Assembly (NCBI RefSeq): GCF_900110415.1
Contig: NZ_FODR01000015.1
Coordinates: 112,031 to 176,030 of the forward strand
DNA length: 64,000 bases
Source: Mucilaginibacter sp. OK283
GTDB taxonomy: Bacteria > Bacteroidota > Bacteroidia > Sphingobacteriales > Sphingobacteriaceae
Reading direction: 5' to 3'
The translations under genes and the position numbers were made by a program. Shown piece by piece: positions 63,897-64,000 of the stretch. Every line of letters starts with the position of its first letter. Position 1 is the stretch's first letter. Below the pieces are notes generated by a model. The model had not been told where the DNA came from. It saw only the letters and a program-made list of their open reading frames with translations, and ran no database searches.

Positions 63897-64000
63897 TCAT
63901 TGGGTCATTGGTCATTGGTCATTGGTCATTGGTCATTGGTCATTGGTCATTGGTCATTGGTCATTGGTCATTGGTCATTGGTCATTGGTCATTGGTCATT
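63897..64000. repeat. heptanucleotide tandem array (TCATTGG)n, runs off the window
   Basis: One TCATTGG unit at 63897-63903 and one extra G are followed from 63905 by 13 full perfect units plus a partial one up to the window edge. The array lies 65 bp upstream of the carboxylase start codon. No variation between units is seen, so it is recent or actively homogenised. Its total length is unknown. Confidence 0.97.

Noticed and set aside
63897..64000. CRISPR array or attachment site
   Set aside because: Pure 7-bp tandem repeat without spacers or integrase.

Overview
The window comes from a member of the Bacteroidota, most likely the Sphingobacteriaceae and Mucilaginibacter-like. This is inferred from gene content: SusC/SusD pairs, FecR/ECF-sigma control, TonB-linked outer-membrane barrels, a double-glycine RiPP precursor beside a C39 ABC exporter, DUF4959/DUF4998/DUF5000-type lipoproteins, and TAnnTTTG-like -7 promoter boxes. 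No rRNA, tRNA, CRISPR array or insertion sequence was recognised.

Region 1 (1-8.2 kb, plus strand) is a peptide-maturation and export cluster: the C-terminal part of a radical SAM/SPASM maturase, a TPR-like protein, a C39-peptidase ABC exporter, a glycosyltransferase-like protein with an NDxD-type motif, an outer-membrane beta-barrel, and a 76-residue Cys-rich precursor with a GG leader. Region 2 (8.2-12.1 kb, minus) holds a small secreted protein and a DevBCA/MacAB-like three-gene exporter.

Region 3 (12.1-26.3 kb) is a stress or low-oxygen type island: a coiled-coil protein, a Mg2+-type P-ATPase, a beta-CASP metallo-beta-lactamase protein, Hsp20, a Zn alcohol dehydrogenase, a Mla-like lipid transport operon, PEP synthase and a universal stress protein. 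Remnants of what look like a stress protein and a response regulator are also present. Its promoters share a dyad, TGAY-N4-RTCA, in tandem copies exactly 22 bp apart. In five promoters the gene-proximal copy is centred 33 bp from a -7-like box. This is the geometry expected of a Crp/Fnr-type activator and is the strongest unexpected signal in the window.

Region 4 (26.4-53 kb) is a fucose and fucosylated-glycan locus. One six-gene operon carries GH29 fucosidase, GH97, a FucP permease, an aldo/keto reductase, a mutarotase and a Zn dehydrogenase. A SusC/SusD system with two surface-type lipoproteins, its own ECF sigma/FecR pair and a GH95 fucosidase follows. A second catabolic operon carries an SDR, L-fuconate dehydratase, a sodium/solute symporter and an unusual lipoprotein mutarotase. 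Two AraC regulators flank these operons. Together they suggest glycan binding and import, removal of fucose, and oxidation of L-fucose by the non-phosphorylating route; the lactonase and the last cleavage enzyme are not in the window.

Region 5 (54-64 kb) is mostly housekeeping: a PliI-like lipoprotein, GH20 hexosaminidase, thioredoxin reductase, a TonB-domain protein, M19 dipeptidase, an OmpH-like chaperone, DUF3592 and an acyl-CoA carboxylase beta subunit. A degenerate copy of that carboxylase's 3' end lies 0.6 kb away. Two heptanucleotide tandem arrays, (TCACTAC)n and (TCATTGG)n, sit just upstream of minus-strand genes.
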